This document shows positions 42,968 through 54,056 of a DNA stretch of 64,000 nt, piece after piece (positions within the stretch are counted from its first letter, which is position 1; every line of letters starts with the position of its first letter). The position numbers and the translations under genes are program-made. The stretch comes from Triparma columacea (taxonomy: Eukaryota; Sar; Bolidophyceae; Parmales; Triparmaceae): NCBI GenBank assembly GCA_030267965.1, contig BRYA01000162.1, positions 5,829 through 69,828 on the forward strand, given 5' to 3'. The notes beneath the pieces are model-generated. The model searched no databases and was not told the origin of the DNA. It saw nothing but the letters and a program-made list of their open reading frames with translations.

Positions 42968-43939
42968 TTATAGCTCCTTCTCATCGTTTCCGCCGGCTAA
43001 TTCGAGAAGTTTCTCGTTATACAACCTTCCGGCAACGGTGCGTCTTATGGGGTCGACTTTTGGGTCACTCCTCATGTTGAGTAGGTCCTCAAGTGAGGCC
43101 TCCCTAAAGGTTTTCGATGACAGGAGATAGTTTTCGTTGAGGACGGCCTTCGCTACAGCGGCGCGCTCTCCTTTGCCTCGCGACGAGTCTATGATGTTGA
43201 GCAGCTCGGCATTGGAGAGGGAATTGAGGGGTCTCCCGTCGTTGGTCTGGAAGTCGGAGGCTGATTGAACGTAGGCTGAGTGGGTTTCTAGGACAAAACT
43301 GGTGAGGGGTGGGGGGGGAGCGTTAGGAAATCGGCGATGAGGGAAGCGGCAATGAGCGAAGCAAAAAAATCGCAGCTAACAGGGTCAGGGTAGGGCTGAG
43401 AGTTCCTCATTCGCTTGCGCGATACAGACTATGGGTAGTGCGAAGGAGCACATGGCCTTCCTCTCTCTTCCCTCCTCGCGTCGCTCATCGCTTCGAACTC
43501 ACCTAGCCTTGCTCCTCAACTCCCCGTGTAACACCTCCCTCTCATCCCTCAGTCTCCTAGCCTTGTCGATCCAAAACTTCTCAACTGCGTCGGGGTCCAT
43601 CTCGGGGAACTTATCTATCGCGAAGGACTTTTGGTCTGGGTTGGAGAGGGAGGTCAGCACGAGCACAGTGAAGGACTCTGTTGAAGACTTGGACTTAAAA
43701 TGAGGAGAAGATAGCTCCAACTGCATTTTCGTGATTGTGTTGAAAGATCCCTGAGTCGTTGAAGATGAAAGCATAGTAGCCAGTTCCAACGTCGTGTACA
43801 CATCAGAATCACTGAGCTGCTTAAGTTCGTTCACCGCATAATTTGCATCTGAAGGGTTGGAGGAGGCAAGATTGAGGATTAGAAGGAAGAACACAGTTAG
43901 GAGAGCTATTGGCCGCCGGGGGGGCGGAAGAAGTGACAT
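42968..43939 (-). CDS. secreted or membrane-anchored protein, unknown function
   Basis: Exons 43939..43503 and 43298..42968 (phase 2) give 255 residues. The N-terminus is a signal peptide or anchor (PIALLTVFFLLILNLASS). The rest is soluble and helical: DANYAVNELKQLSDSDVYTT, DPDAVEKFWIDKARRLRDER, and in exon 2 FREASLEDLLNMRSDPKVD. The acceptor CTCACCAG at 43299 was chosen because it restores frame and is preceded by a C-rich tract; a nearer-looking TAG acceptor would break frame. The intron contains GCTTCGCTCATTGCCGC on the coding strand. No family was recognised. It lies head-to-head with the next gene, which is also secreted. Confidence 0.7.
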
Positions 43940-44065
43940 TGAAGTGGATTGGGCGGTCGGGGGGATGAATCAAGATTATGGAGGGGGGGACCTAATTAAC
44001 TGCCAGCCTTGTGCATAATTCGTTATTATTGAAAAAGGAGTCAATAGAAATCTTACAACTCGAGA

Positions 44066-44848
44066 ATGCTTCCCCCAACACTCCGATCGAGGGAAGGATG
44101 TAGGTTCCTTCTTATTCTGCTCATCCTCACTTTCACTCGGGCTAGTGATGTCCAGCCATCCTTCCCAATGTCGTTCTCCGCAACCGTGGTTACGACAGCG
44201 CACCTACTACCCGAGAATATTAGCTACCCGCCGAGGGAGAAGGTTGTTAAGGTCATGTATGATAGGGCGAGGGGGAAGGCCATGTTCGTGATCGAGAAGT
44301 GAGTGGGGGGGGGATGGTGGGCGCATTGAGTAGAGCATCGCGCATTGAGTAGAGCATCACGCATTGTACGCATTTATCTCACCCGCGCCACCTCCCCCTT
44401 GCACAGAGGACTTGACGCAGGGAAGACCTTCTACAGGGACTTCAAGGGGGAGAACGAATACCTCATCAAATACTCCTCCAAAAAGACCTGCCAAAGGTCA
44501 TGGCTAGGCACGCCCATGCCACCCATCGAACTTCCGAAAATGATTGACATAGGAGAGACAGAAATATCCGGGAAGGAGTGCACCCACTGGGTGAGAGACG
44601 AGGGGACAGAGAGGATACACATGTGGTTCACGAAGGAGGAGGGGACACCCATGAGGCTCACTCACGAACACGTCGGGGAGGACGGGGTCAGCGAACCCAC
44701 CATGACTTATGATATCAAAGATTTTACAGAGGGAGTAGGAGACTTCGGACTGGAGGGGGTGGAAGGGGACTGGAAACACGAGAACTGCGAAAGGTTTGTA
44801 GGAGGATGGCCATGGGTGCACTTGTGGCATTATTACTGGAGGGTTTAA
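44066..44848 (+). CDS. secreted protein, weakly ependymin-like
   Basis: Exons 44066..44298 and 44407..44848 (phase 2) give 224 residues. Signal peptide FLLILLILTFTRASDVQPSF. The mature part has paired cysteines and Trp-rich segments (KTCQRSWLGTPMPPIELPKM, KECTHWVRDEGTERIHMWF, EGTPMRLTHEHVG). The pattern of a lipid-binding beta barrel with a C-x-W/HW core recalls ependymin-related proteins and a plant family of unknown role, but the match is weak and by eye. The intron contains a short tandem duplication (GCATTGAGTAGAGCATC twice). Confidence 0.7.
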
Positions 44849-44951
44849 TGGGGGCGGTTGTCACCAACACATCTACGTCACCATGTCTGTAGTTTCCATT
44901 AACGACATGAATCCTTCCTGCAACTTCGTAAATCAAAAACGCTTTTATATT

Positions 44952-45323
44952 TCACAGGTTCAGGTCACTATCATTATCACCGTTATAAATGAACTTTTCG
45001 TGGACGTCGTTATTGCACTGACTTCCGACATCTCTGGTGTAAACTCGCTTGTGAAAGAAATCGTAGTTAATCTTGAGAATCAGGGTAGCAAACGTCCCCA
45101 ACATCTCGACTATTAAGGGAGCCCATATCGGAACAAGCCCCAGCAGGATGCTATAGGTGAATAAAAGGACTAAACCGCAGATAAAGATTGTCAGCCAGAG
45201 GTAGGAGATATCTTTCGTAGAACTACGAAGCAGGCAGGTCACGAATTGTGTCGGTGCAGCACTAGCGAGGACAGCTGCTCCTATGTAACCAAAGACATTG
45301 ATGGACGATTCATCCAAAGTCAT
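44952..45323 (-). CDS. SemiSWEET/PQ-loop-like single-repeat transporter
   Basis: Single exon, 123 residues. One triple-helix bundle: helix 1 VFGYIGAAVLASAAPTQFV with the proline of the PQ motif (APTQ), the loop LRSSTKDISYLW that matches the family KTKSxxxISxxx signature, helix 2 LTIFICGLVLLFTYSILLG, helix 3 PIWAPLIVEMLGTFATLILK. A short hydrophilic tail follows. SemiSWEETs dimerise to move sugars; eukaryotic SWEETs normally have two bundles plus a linker helix, so a one-bundle eukaryotic gene is notable. Substrate is unknown. The ATG at 45323 is clear; no extra exon with a second bundle was seen nearby. Confidence 0.82.
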   Translation of the reverse strand: MTLDESSINVFGYIGAAVLASAAPTQFVTCLLRSSTKDISYLWLTIFICGLVLLFTYSILLGLVPIWAPLIVEMLGTFATLILKINYDFFHKRVYTRDVGSQCNNDVHEKFIYNGDNDSDLNL

Positions 45324-46175
45324 ATGTTGTTGTGTAGGTCAGATTGATCAGGATACAGTATACAGTATATATATTATGTTGTAATTCTGAAAGGTTGAAA
45401 CGGTTGTGTCGGGGATGTTGTTTTTGTGGTATTTTTCTCTACTTGGTACTTTATGAGAACAACTAGTATCGATGTATCTACTCTTTTCCTTGATAAGAAC
45501 TTGGGTGTCTTTACACTATATCGGATGTACGTGGTGAACGTCAATTATCCCCAGGAGAAAAAATGTCAAATTTTTTTTTTAATGGGTTCAAAGATACTTG
45601 CACTCATATTCTAGATTTGTCAATTAGTCAATTAGTGACACAATAGTTGCATTAAATATTTTCAATGTCAGAAATTGTTATTTAATTATTATACGGAAAG
45701 TCAAACTTTTAAAATTATATATTGAGCACTATCATTTACTTTATAGATTATTTAATGATTGAATTGCACAAATAACCATTATCTAATTCAACGTAGCTCA
45801 TTGGAAAAATATTTTCACAAAATTTCAGAAACGTTTTTTAGATATTATAGAGTATAATATGTGTATTAATATGATTGTGAAATCACATTTTGAAGAATCA
45901 ATGAAGATAAACGTTAACTTCACCTTCATTCGGAAAATCTGTATGTCGTTGCGTGGTGTAACATGGAGTGAAGCGTGACGTGCTACAAACGAAGAGAAAT
46001 TGCATCAAAGAAAGTTTTGATGCAAAACAATGGAAAGTTTCCCAAGATATTATTATTGATCAAAATTTACCTTATTGCACGGATAAACCCAAACAATAAA
46101 ACAAAATTTGTCAAGTGGAAGCCGTTGCCGTATTATCTACGCTGTGAAATTAATGCTCTCTCAACTTCTTCATCT
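45324..46175. other. AT-rich gene-free island
   Basis: From about 45,580 to 45,920 the sequence is extremely AT-rich: hand counts of single 60-base lines give 11, 13, 14 and 16 G+C, against roughly half in neighbouring genes. It contains no long frame and no obvious repeat. TATATATATTATG near 45365 may belong to the SemiSWEET promoter. Confidence 0.7.
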
Positions 46176-47258
46176 TTACGAGTACTGCTCCTGTACTTCC
46201 CTCGCCGTCTTCATTGCCTCCTCCCACTTGGCCTTCTTCTCCTTCCACATGCCCCTTGCCCCCTTCATCCCTCCCCACTCCCACCACATCTCCATGATCG
46301 TTTCAACCTCATTGACAGCCTTAACAAGTCCTCCGTCCTCGTCAACCTCCAGCATCTGAGGGTAGCACTGCACAACTGCGTCCCCAGCCTTGTCCCTCAC
46401 CCCCCCCGCCAGCTTCTCCCCCTCCTTGAGCCTCTCCCCCCATGCCCTAATCGTCTCTTCATCCCCCTCGCCTTTGTCTATTTTCCCCCCGATCTCCTTA
46501 ATCTTAACAACCCCCGCCTTGAGGCTTTCCCTCATGACCATAACCATCCCCAGTACTGTAACCACGACCTTCCCATCCGTCTCCGCATAGCTGTCGGCAA
46601 TTCTCTCCGCCTCCCTTCTCTTCCCTTCATCCTCGCTTTCCAAATCTTCATAGAAGCTATCCTCCCCCGTCCTTTCGTAGTACTCTTGGTCCCCCATAAC
46701 GTCCCTTTTAAGTCCTTGTATTCCTGCTGTAAGTGGTGAGCTGGGGATCCACATTTCATCTACGGAGCTCTTGATATCCTTAACGCATTCATATACCCCT
46801 CTAACAGTCCAGACCCCGTTACTACACGCAACCCTTACATTCAAATCCTTCCACTCCTTATCCTCGAACTTGGTGGACTCGTGGTAACAGAGAATCTTGA
46901 TGTAATGGAAGGATATTGGGCTGGTTTTATCAATTGTCTCGAGGTCTGAGATGTTGATGTTATTCAGCATGGACTTTATCTTCCCCACAGTTGCTGTTAC
47001 TTTATCAAGTAGGTGTAGGCTTACATAGTTGTTGGATTTCCTGAGTGCTTCAGCGTGTGCTGATATTGCCGGGAGTTCGTTGGTTTTTAAGTGTTGTAGG
47101 ACTGAGGTTAGGGGCGCTGATGACTTGATTGATAGTTCTAGTTTAATCATGTTGTGGACGAGGGAACGGAGGTGGTTTTGGAGGTTTGTGAAGGGGGTTG
47201 TTACGGAGGTGGGGGGGTTTGAGTAGTAGGGTAGATGGGTGGAGGTGAAGGATGACAT
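46176..47258 (-). CDS. GCIP/cyclin-D1-binding-like helical protein (tentative)
   Basis: 360 residues from M at 47258 (MSSFTSTHLPYYSNP). The frame is open to 47624, but the extra stretch is low-complexity and would overlap the promoter of the divergent TM9SF gene. The protein is all-helical and acidic: LQNHLRSLVHNMIKLELSIK, KVTATVGKIKSMLNNINISD, WTVRGVYECVKDIKSS, VVVTVLGMVMVMRESLKAGV, TIMEMWWEWGGMKGARGMWK. The arrangement of paired helical bundles recalls GCIP/CCNDBP1 proteins, but no strict motif fixes this. Confidence 0.6.
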   Translation of the reverse strand: MSSFTSTHLPYYSNPPTSVTTPFTNLQNHLRSLVHNMIKLELSIKSSAPLTSVLQHLKTNELPAISAHAEALRKSNNYVSLHLLDKVTATVGKIKSMLNNINISDLETIDKTSPISFHYIKILCYHESTKFEDKEWKDLNVRVACSNGVWTVRGVYECVKDIKSSVDEMWIPSSPLTAGIQGLKRDVMGDQEYYERTGEDSFYEDLESEDEGKRREAERIADSYAETDGKVVVTVLGMVMVMRESLKAGVVKIKEIGGKIDKGEGDEETIRAWGERLKEGEKLAGGVRDKAGDAVVQCYPQMLEVDEDGGLVKAVNEVETIMEMWWEWGGMKGARGMWKEKKAKWEEAMKTAREVQEQYS

Positions 47259-47531
47259 GATGTTAACGTTTGTATTGTGGAGAGGGGTTATGAGAATTAG
47301 TTCCTCTGGCCTGTCGTTGAGGAGGTTGATAATTGAGTGTTGTGGTTGATATGAGTGATATGTTGGTGTATGTGTTGTATATTTAGTATCGATTTGTCTA
47401 GAATTTGTCGATATTAAGTGACTTAATGGTTGTAGAATGGTTATTTGTGGATGGTCAAGTTTGGAGAAAAGAAGAGGGCAGATTCCGGAGCAGAAAAATG
47501 AAACAATTCGGAATAGTCCATATTCTCTGCG

Positions 47532-50497
47532 ATGAGGACCCTCCTCCTCCTCCTCCTCCTCCTCCTCTCTTGCGTTACCGCATTTTATCTTCCTGGTGTT
47601 TATCCAAAGAACTTTGAAGAGCAAGAATCAGTATCATTAAAGGTATGTTATAAGAATCAAATGAGAATTGAGAGAAGAGGACGGTCAAAAACTCGATTCA
47701 AAGGTTCTGCAAATTCTCCTCAAATTCACACGTCAAATTAGAATATAATTATACCATGCCCCGATTCCATCATCCGTAGCACCATATATAGCGTCATATA
47801 TCATATACCTGCCTCTCAACCCACATTTCAATCCACATTTCAACCTACGTTTACAATCCCTCCAACAAGACTCAACTTAGGCCCGTATTACAGCCCATAA
47901 CCGACACGCAAACGACCCGCAAACGACCCGCAAACGACCAGCCACCCACCACCTTCTTCAAACAGCAGGCAACTAGCTTGTTTTTGGACAACCTTGATAA
48001 CATCACACCCCATATCCAACCAACACACTCTGCATCAACCATTCCCCCCTCACCCCTGCCCCCTCTCCCCTCTCCCCCCTCCCCCCCCTCCCCCCCAGCT
48101 CAATGCCCTAACATCAACCAAGACACTCCTCCCCCGTGACCCTTACAAGTTCCCCTTCTGCAAGCCCCGTGATTCCACCGGTGCCGTCCACATAATCCAC
48201 TCCCCCGAGAACCTCGGGGAGTGGCTCTCAGGCTCGGACATCCAGAACTCCCCCTACGACCTGAAGATGAAGGTGGACACGTCATGCACGCAGCTTTGCA
48301 CAACGTACCTAGGACGCTCCAAGTCACGTGGCGTGCCTGACCTCATCAAGGTGAGGAAGGGCAAGAAGGGACCTCCTTCCTGCTCGGAAGGGCAAGAAGC
48401 GACCTCCTCCCTGCTTTCTACTAACCAATCTCCCCCCAATCCCCCCCCACGGCTCGCTTCGCTCGCCGCCCTTAGAACAACTACCACCATAACATGATAA
48501 TCGACAACCTCCCCGCCGCCCCCAAGGTCGAGTCCGCCACCTACGAGACCACCATGTTCCTCAACGACGGCTTCCCCATCGGTTTCGTCGACAACGGCAT
48601 CAAGTACGTAAACAACCACATCAACATAGAGGTCCACTACCACCAAGTTGAGGGGGAGAGCGATAAATTCAGGGTGGTTAGATTCATAGTTGAGCCTTTC
48701 TCAATCAACCACAAGTTCGCGTACAAGGAGGGGGGAGAATCCAAGGACAAGTGGAACCCCTCCAAGAGTCAGGACGAGGTGAGAATGGGATACGAGGAAG
48801 AGCAATGAGCATTTTGCATAGTTGCAGTTATAAGCGCTAATACCCGAATGGGCAAGGCGGAGGAGTGCGCTCAACACCCCCATATCCACTAACACAAGAC
48901 CCCCTCTTCGCGACTCGCTTCGCTCGCCGCACCCTCCCCCTCCTTCACCCCCCCAGGTCGAAATTCTTAACACCGACGTCCTCACCTCTTGCGCCAAGTC
49001 CTCCGGTGGTGCTCTCACTCACACGACCTTTGAGATGGCCGACTTGGCTTCCGGAGGAGTCGGACCCCAGCAAGCCTCCGGAGTCGTCCTCTTCACCTAC
49101 GACGTCAGGTGGATCGAGTCAGACGTCCACTGGGCCTCCCGCTGGGACGTCTACCTCTCCATGGGTAAATCCGACGGCAAGGGAGGCATCCCATCCTCCA
49201 TCCACTGGTACCAGATCCTGAACTCCCTCCTGATAACAGTCGTCCTAACATTCATGGTCGCAGCCATCCTAATCCGCAACCTCCGCCGGGACGTGAACCG
49301 CTACAACGCCGTCCCCACCGACGAGGAGAAGGCGGAGAGGGAGGAGGAGTTCGGTTGGAAGCTCGTTCACGCTGACATATTCAGGCCCCCCACACAGTAC
49401 CCCATGTTCCTCGCCGTCGCGACGGGGACGGGGATGCAGGTACTCGTAATGAGCCTCGCCACAATCTTCTTCTCCGCCGCCGGGTTCATATCACCAGCGG
49501 CAAGGGGGTACCTCATCATGGCACTCCTAATGTTCTACTGCCTCTGCGGGTCCGTTGCGGGCTACACGACGGCTAGGGTCTACAAGTCTTTCAAGGGCAA
49601 GATGTGGCAGAGGTGAGGGCGAGAGACTGAAACTGGAAGGGATACATCCTGACGCACGGCACAAAACCTCACACCAATAACCCCCCCCCTCCCCCCCCTC
49701 CCCCCCCCTCCCAGGGCCACCGTCCTCACCGCCCTCCTCTACCCCGGCCTCTTCTTCGGGACCTTCTTCGTCCTCAACCTCATCAACTGGGCCAACCAGT
49801 CCACAGACGCCGTCCCCTTCACCAGCATGTGCGTAGTAATCCTCCTCTGGTTCGGCGTCAGCGTGCCCCTGGTCTTCATGGGCAGCTACTTCGGCTACAA
49901 GAAGGACCCCATCGAGTTCCCCACCGCCACCTCGAACATCCCCAGGCAGATCCCGGAGCAGAGCTGGTTCATGAACACGGGCGTGCTCATGGTGATAGGC
50001 GGCATCCTACCATTCGGCGCACTCTTCGTCGAGCTATTCCTTATCCTCAGCTCCGTCTGGTCGGAGGAGGTGAGACGCGAACAAACCAAGCTTCCGAGCT
50101 AACGGCTCATGTGTAATTCTCACCCCTTCGCCCCCCCCCCCCCAAAACCTCGCAGTACTACTACGTGTTTGGGTTCCTCTTCATCGTCTGGATTATCCTC
50201 CTGGTCACGGCCGCCGAGATCAGCGTGCTCTTCTGCTACTTCCAGCTCTGCTCCGAGAACTACAACTGGTGGTGGAGGAGCTTCCTAACCTCCGGCGCCG
50301 TCGCCCAGTACGTCTTCCTCTACTCCATCTACTACTTTGAGAAGAACCTGCAGACCACGGGATTCGCGGCGTACTGCCTGTACTTTGGGTACATGGCCAG
50401 CATATCGACGGGGATCTGGCTCATGACGGGAGGCATAGGAATGCTCGCATGCCTTAGGTTCAATATTGCCATTTTTGGGAGCATCAAGGTTGACTGA
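47532..50497 (+). CDS. TM9SF: transmembrane 9 superfamily protein (nonaspanin)
   Basis: Six exons: 47532..47642, 48099..48350, 48476..48778, 48957..49612, 49715..50069 and 50156..50497, giving 672 residues with consistent phases. Signal peptide (MRTLLLLLLLLLSCVTA) then FYLPGVYPKNF, the classic nonaspanin start. The lumenal domain follows (LPRDPYKFPFCKP), then nine membrane helices from SSIHWYQILNSLLITVVLTF onwards. Family motifs: DVNRYN, GWKLVHADIFRPP, PRQIPEQSWFMN, FVELFLILSSVW. The C-terminus GSIKVD is the COPI-binding KxD Golgi-retention signal. TM9 proteins help sort glycine-rich membrane segments in the early secretory pathway. Introns 2 and 3 share CTCGCTTCGCTCGCCGC. Confidence 0.95.
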
Positions 50498-50565
50498 GCA
50501 TGTAAGCAAAGTGACACATTTACTGAACAAACAACTTCATCCATTTCCTTTCACATCATTTAGGG

Positions 50566-51284
50566 TTAGTAGTGAGCCGTTAGCTTCTGCTCCGCCCCAA
50601 CCTTATCGCACAGCTGTCTGAACTTCTCCTTGCTAATTTCAGCCGCTTCATCCCCCATAGCCTTCTCGCACATTATCTCGAGCGTCCTCTCAGGCACTTC
50701 ATGCCCGATGGATAGTCTGAACCACTCCATCATTGAGTGTCTGCTCAGCACGTCCTTACCCTCCCCTGCAAGCGAGTCGAACAGGTAGTCGAACTTTTTG
50801 TTCACGCTTGTCTTGGGCGACAGCAGAGATAGAAGGACGACGAACAGGTCAAATGATAGCTGGCGGACGGACCTGTTCTTTGGTGACATTGGGTCCTCCT
50901 CCGCTGCCCCTTCCTCCGCTGCCTTCTCCTCCGCTACCCCCTCCCTCCCCCCCCCTCTCCTCCCCCCCCCCCCACCCCCTTGAACTCCTTGTCCATGCAG
51001 AGCTTCACAAACGTAGCGCAGCATGCTAGCTCTGGCATGGAACAGAAAGAGCTCATATCGAGTCTCCCTGTCTCCGCATCAGCCAGCGACTGGTACCGCG
51101 TCTTGAGCTTGGACAACTCTTGCTTTGAGAAGACACACTTCTTCTCCAATGATGCAATGTCCTGCTTGTTTGGTTGAGCATCAGGGACGAAAGAGGGCAA
51201 AGGTGCCGGCGCATTAGGATCACCTGCCGCCCCAACGTTCTGAGTCTCCTTCTTCTTCTTCTTTCCAAAGCCAAAAAAACCCAT
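50566..51284 (-). CDS. EF-hand/calcium-sensor-like protein, frame broken in a G/C run
   Basis: Two overlapping minus-strand frames form one protein. Frame 1 starts at 51284 (MGFFGFGKKKKKET) and runs through DIASLEKKCVFSKQELSKLK, typical of the first helix pair of calcineurin-B/CIB-like proteins. Frame 2 ends at 50566 and carries RQLSFDLFVVLLSLLSPKTS, KKFDYLFDSLAG, MMEWFRLSIGHEVPERTLEI, also EF-hand-like. The frame changes inside a Gly/Glu low-complexity stretch over C-runs (50947-50974). A GT-AG micro-intron that restores frame was not found, so an assembly indel in the homopolymer or a real frameshift is likely. Myristoylation of MG at the N-terminus is possible. Confidence 0.65.
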
Positions 51285-51392
51285 CCTTGTGCGAACTTAA
51301 ACTGTCAACAAGCCCCCAGAGCGACGTTGAGAGGTATTTCTATCGCTCCCTGGCTATTTTCCTAACACCCTGATGCGTGAACTACAACAAAA

Positions 51393-53992
51393 ATGTCAGC
51401 CACCGCGCTGAAAAGATCCTTCAGCCAAGTCTTCCAAAGTGAACAGGCGAAAGTGGCGGAGGCGAATGAGTCGCTCAAACCCCCTTTCTCCACTTGCTGG
51501 ACCATGACGCAAGGCCCAGACAAAGTTGCACCCCCCCCGTCACGAGGTTCATCATCTGCACACACCCCTCTAGCCCCCCCTCCTCCACATGCCCATCTTG
51601 ACCCATCCCTCTCCCACCCCATGGCCGAGCATAAAGAGGACATGAATCTATCTTCCTCTTTCGCCTCGGACTACAACCTCGCGAATTCTCAGAACTACGT
51701 TCACACAAACCATGCTGCTTACCTTCGTTCTACGATGGAGAAGAACCTTGATGCCATAAACCATAACATCCCAAGGACCTCAACAGTGGAGAATGAGAAG
51801 GTGGGTCAGCCCCTCGCGACTAGCTATGCCCAACGGACTATCGACAACCATCAGCAACCACCAATGACCCTGTTAGGGTTAGGGTTAACCCTAACCCAAA
51901 CCAATAACCCTAACCCTCACTCCCCTCCCCCCCCCTCCCCTCGCGCGCTGCTGTAGATTTACTTTGATGGGGTCACTCATGCCCACTCACTTTCAATACA
52001 GCTTGCAAGGGAGAAGCGAAGGAACGACTCCCTCATTGACGAGCTCACGTCTGCGAAGAGGGAGCTCCGTGAGCTCAACGACCGCCGGTACGACAGTAAA
52101 AACAAGCTCACCCGGGACATAAATACTCAGCAGCACGAGATCTCCAATCTGAGCGGAAAGATTATGGACCTCGAGCTCGAGCTCAAGAAGTCTACGCAGG
52201 AAAAGCGCGAGATGCAGGTGGAGTTCAAGAAGTACAAGCGGAACTTCGAAAGACAGATAGAGGGGTACCAAAGAAAATCTCTGCAGACGATCAACAACGC
52301 TGAAGACCACCTGGTGCAGTACAACGACGAATGGACCAAAAGGATGGAAGACGAAAGGGAGCAGTGGATTAAGAAGGTCAGGATGAGGGAAGAGTTGAGC
52401 GAGCACAACATGATGGCACTGCAGAATCAGTTTTCGGAGGCGCACCAGTTTTATAACCTCCACCTACAAAAGCTTCGGAAACAGATGATTAAGGAAGAGT
52501 CAAAGAGGGCCAAGGTGGAGGAAGAGATGGAGGAGACCAAATCCTTGCTGCTGCGAGAGCAGGTGAGAGTGGGCAATGCATACGTACAAATACTACATAC
52601 AGCCGGCACATGCATGATTCCAACACCCCGCTTCTGTCATCCGCGTCACTTCGCTCTTCCCTCGCTCAGGCTGCCAGGAAGGCTCTGACAAATCAGCTGA
52701 AAAAGGAGCGGAGGTGGAGGGAAAAGTGCATAAATGTCACGAAATCTGTTATGAATCTCAAGGCGGAGAATAATCTGGACAACGGGGTTGGCCAACCCGC
52801 CTCCACCTCCCCCCCCTCCTCATCTCCACCTGCCAGTCCTTACGCCGAGGATCCTGTCCTCGCCATGGACCCGGCCTCCGTTGCCTACCTCAACGCAGTG
52901 GCAGACTTTGAGAAGACCGAACAGGCGAATGCAGCGGCTGCTGAAGCCCTTTCAGGCTCTCGCTTCTTCCCCCCACCCTCGCCACAGCCAATGCTGCCCC
53001 CCCAACCTCAACGCCGTCACACTGTACCGCAACACGCACCCCACCAATCTCCCAGTCACACTACGAATGTTATTCTTGAGGAGGAGAAAAGGAAGAACAA
53101 ACTCCTGACATTGGAACTGCTTCGTCAGAGGGCTTTCCACAACAGCGGCCTTCCCTCCCCCCCGCCCCTGCACGCGGATTTCACAAACCTTTCGGTACAG
53201 ATCCCCTCGCCGAAGCTCTCTTCCCCCGCCAGGTACCCACCAACCTCACCTTACTTTCCTCTAGGGAGTGCGGCAGGGGCAGTGGTGCCCGAGGAGGTGG
53301 CGGCGCTCAGGGTTGCAGTAGAGAGGGCTGATGTTGAGAGGGTCCTCGAGGCCGAGATCGGGATCGAGAAAGACGTCGAGTTGGAGCGCTTGAGGCTGGA
53401 ACTGGAGCAGGAAAGGAATCGACGAACGAAAGAAGCTGGGGAGGTTGAGGATCTGAAATTGCAGATCGATAAGGCTGTCCAGGATGAGAGGGAACAGCTG
53501 GCGAAAGAGTACCACGACATGCTCAAGCAGAGAGAGGCCCTTGACAGGGAGAGGGAGAGGCAGAAGGACGAGAAGACCAAGAACATCTTGTCAAGCAGCA
53601 CGAAGATGCACGAGGCACTCGAGCATGAAAAGTCGGCACATGCGAGAGAGAGGGAGGATTACCTGCGGGAGAGAGAGGAGCACCGGGAAAAGGTGAAGGA
53701 AATGGTTGAGACAACGAAATTACTTCAGCTACAGAAGGATGAGGAAATGGCAGAAATGCAGGCTTCACTGGAAAGGAAGCACAAGGAGGAGGTGGAAAGG
53801 ATCAGGTTGGAGGGGGAGGCGGTCAACAACCAGCTAAAAGCCATGAGACAGCAGATGGCTGGTAGGGGGGTAGTTGCGCAGGTCGAAAGCGAGACTGTCA
53901 GCCCCGTCAGCGACAAGGTCAATAAGAGGAGGTCCATGCCTGATGTCGATGAGGAGTTCAGACAGAAGTACGGCCAGAGGCACGAATATTGA
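51393..53992 (+). CDS. long coiled-coil protein, unknown function
   Basis: Exons 51393..51800, 52002..52562 and 52670..53992, all phase 0, give 763 residues. The N-terminus is disordered and Pro/Ser-rich. Exon 2 is nearly all coiled coil (LIDELTSAKRELRELNDRRY, KKYKRNFERQIEGYQRKS, EREQWIKKVRMREELSEHNM). Exon 3 has a Pro-rich break then a second long coiled coil (VERVLEAEIGIEKDVELERL, REEHREKVKEMVETTKLL). It looks structural, perhaps basal-body or cytoskeletal. The intron 1 donor is GTGGGT and the intron contains telomere-type repeats; intron 2 ends CACTTCGCTCTTCCCTCGCTCAG. Confidence 0.82.
51871..51923. repeat. interstitial telomere-type repeats inside an intron
   Basis: GTTAGGGTTAGGGTTAACCC, then further CCCTAACCC units to about 51,920, in intron 1 of the coiled-coil gene. 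TTAGGG and CCCTAA units meet head-to-head at GGTTAACC, making a short inverted repeat. Confidence 0.85.
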
Positions 53993-54056
53993 TAGGATAT
54001 AAGGGAGATATTTGTTTACATACAACAGGTTCTAGAGTTAGAGTTCCTCAACTTTC

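Noticed and set aside
47259..47624. 122-codon N-terminal extension of the GCIP-like gene
   Set aside because: Glu-run and low-complexity sequence overlapping the start of the divergent TM9SF gene; M at 47258 is the better start.
50947..50990. Possible 43-nt GT-AG micro-intron in the EF-hand gene
   Set aside because: Donor and acceptor phases do not match, so it would not restore the frame.
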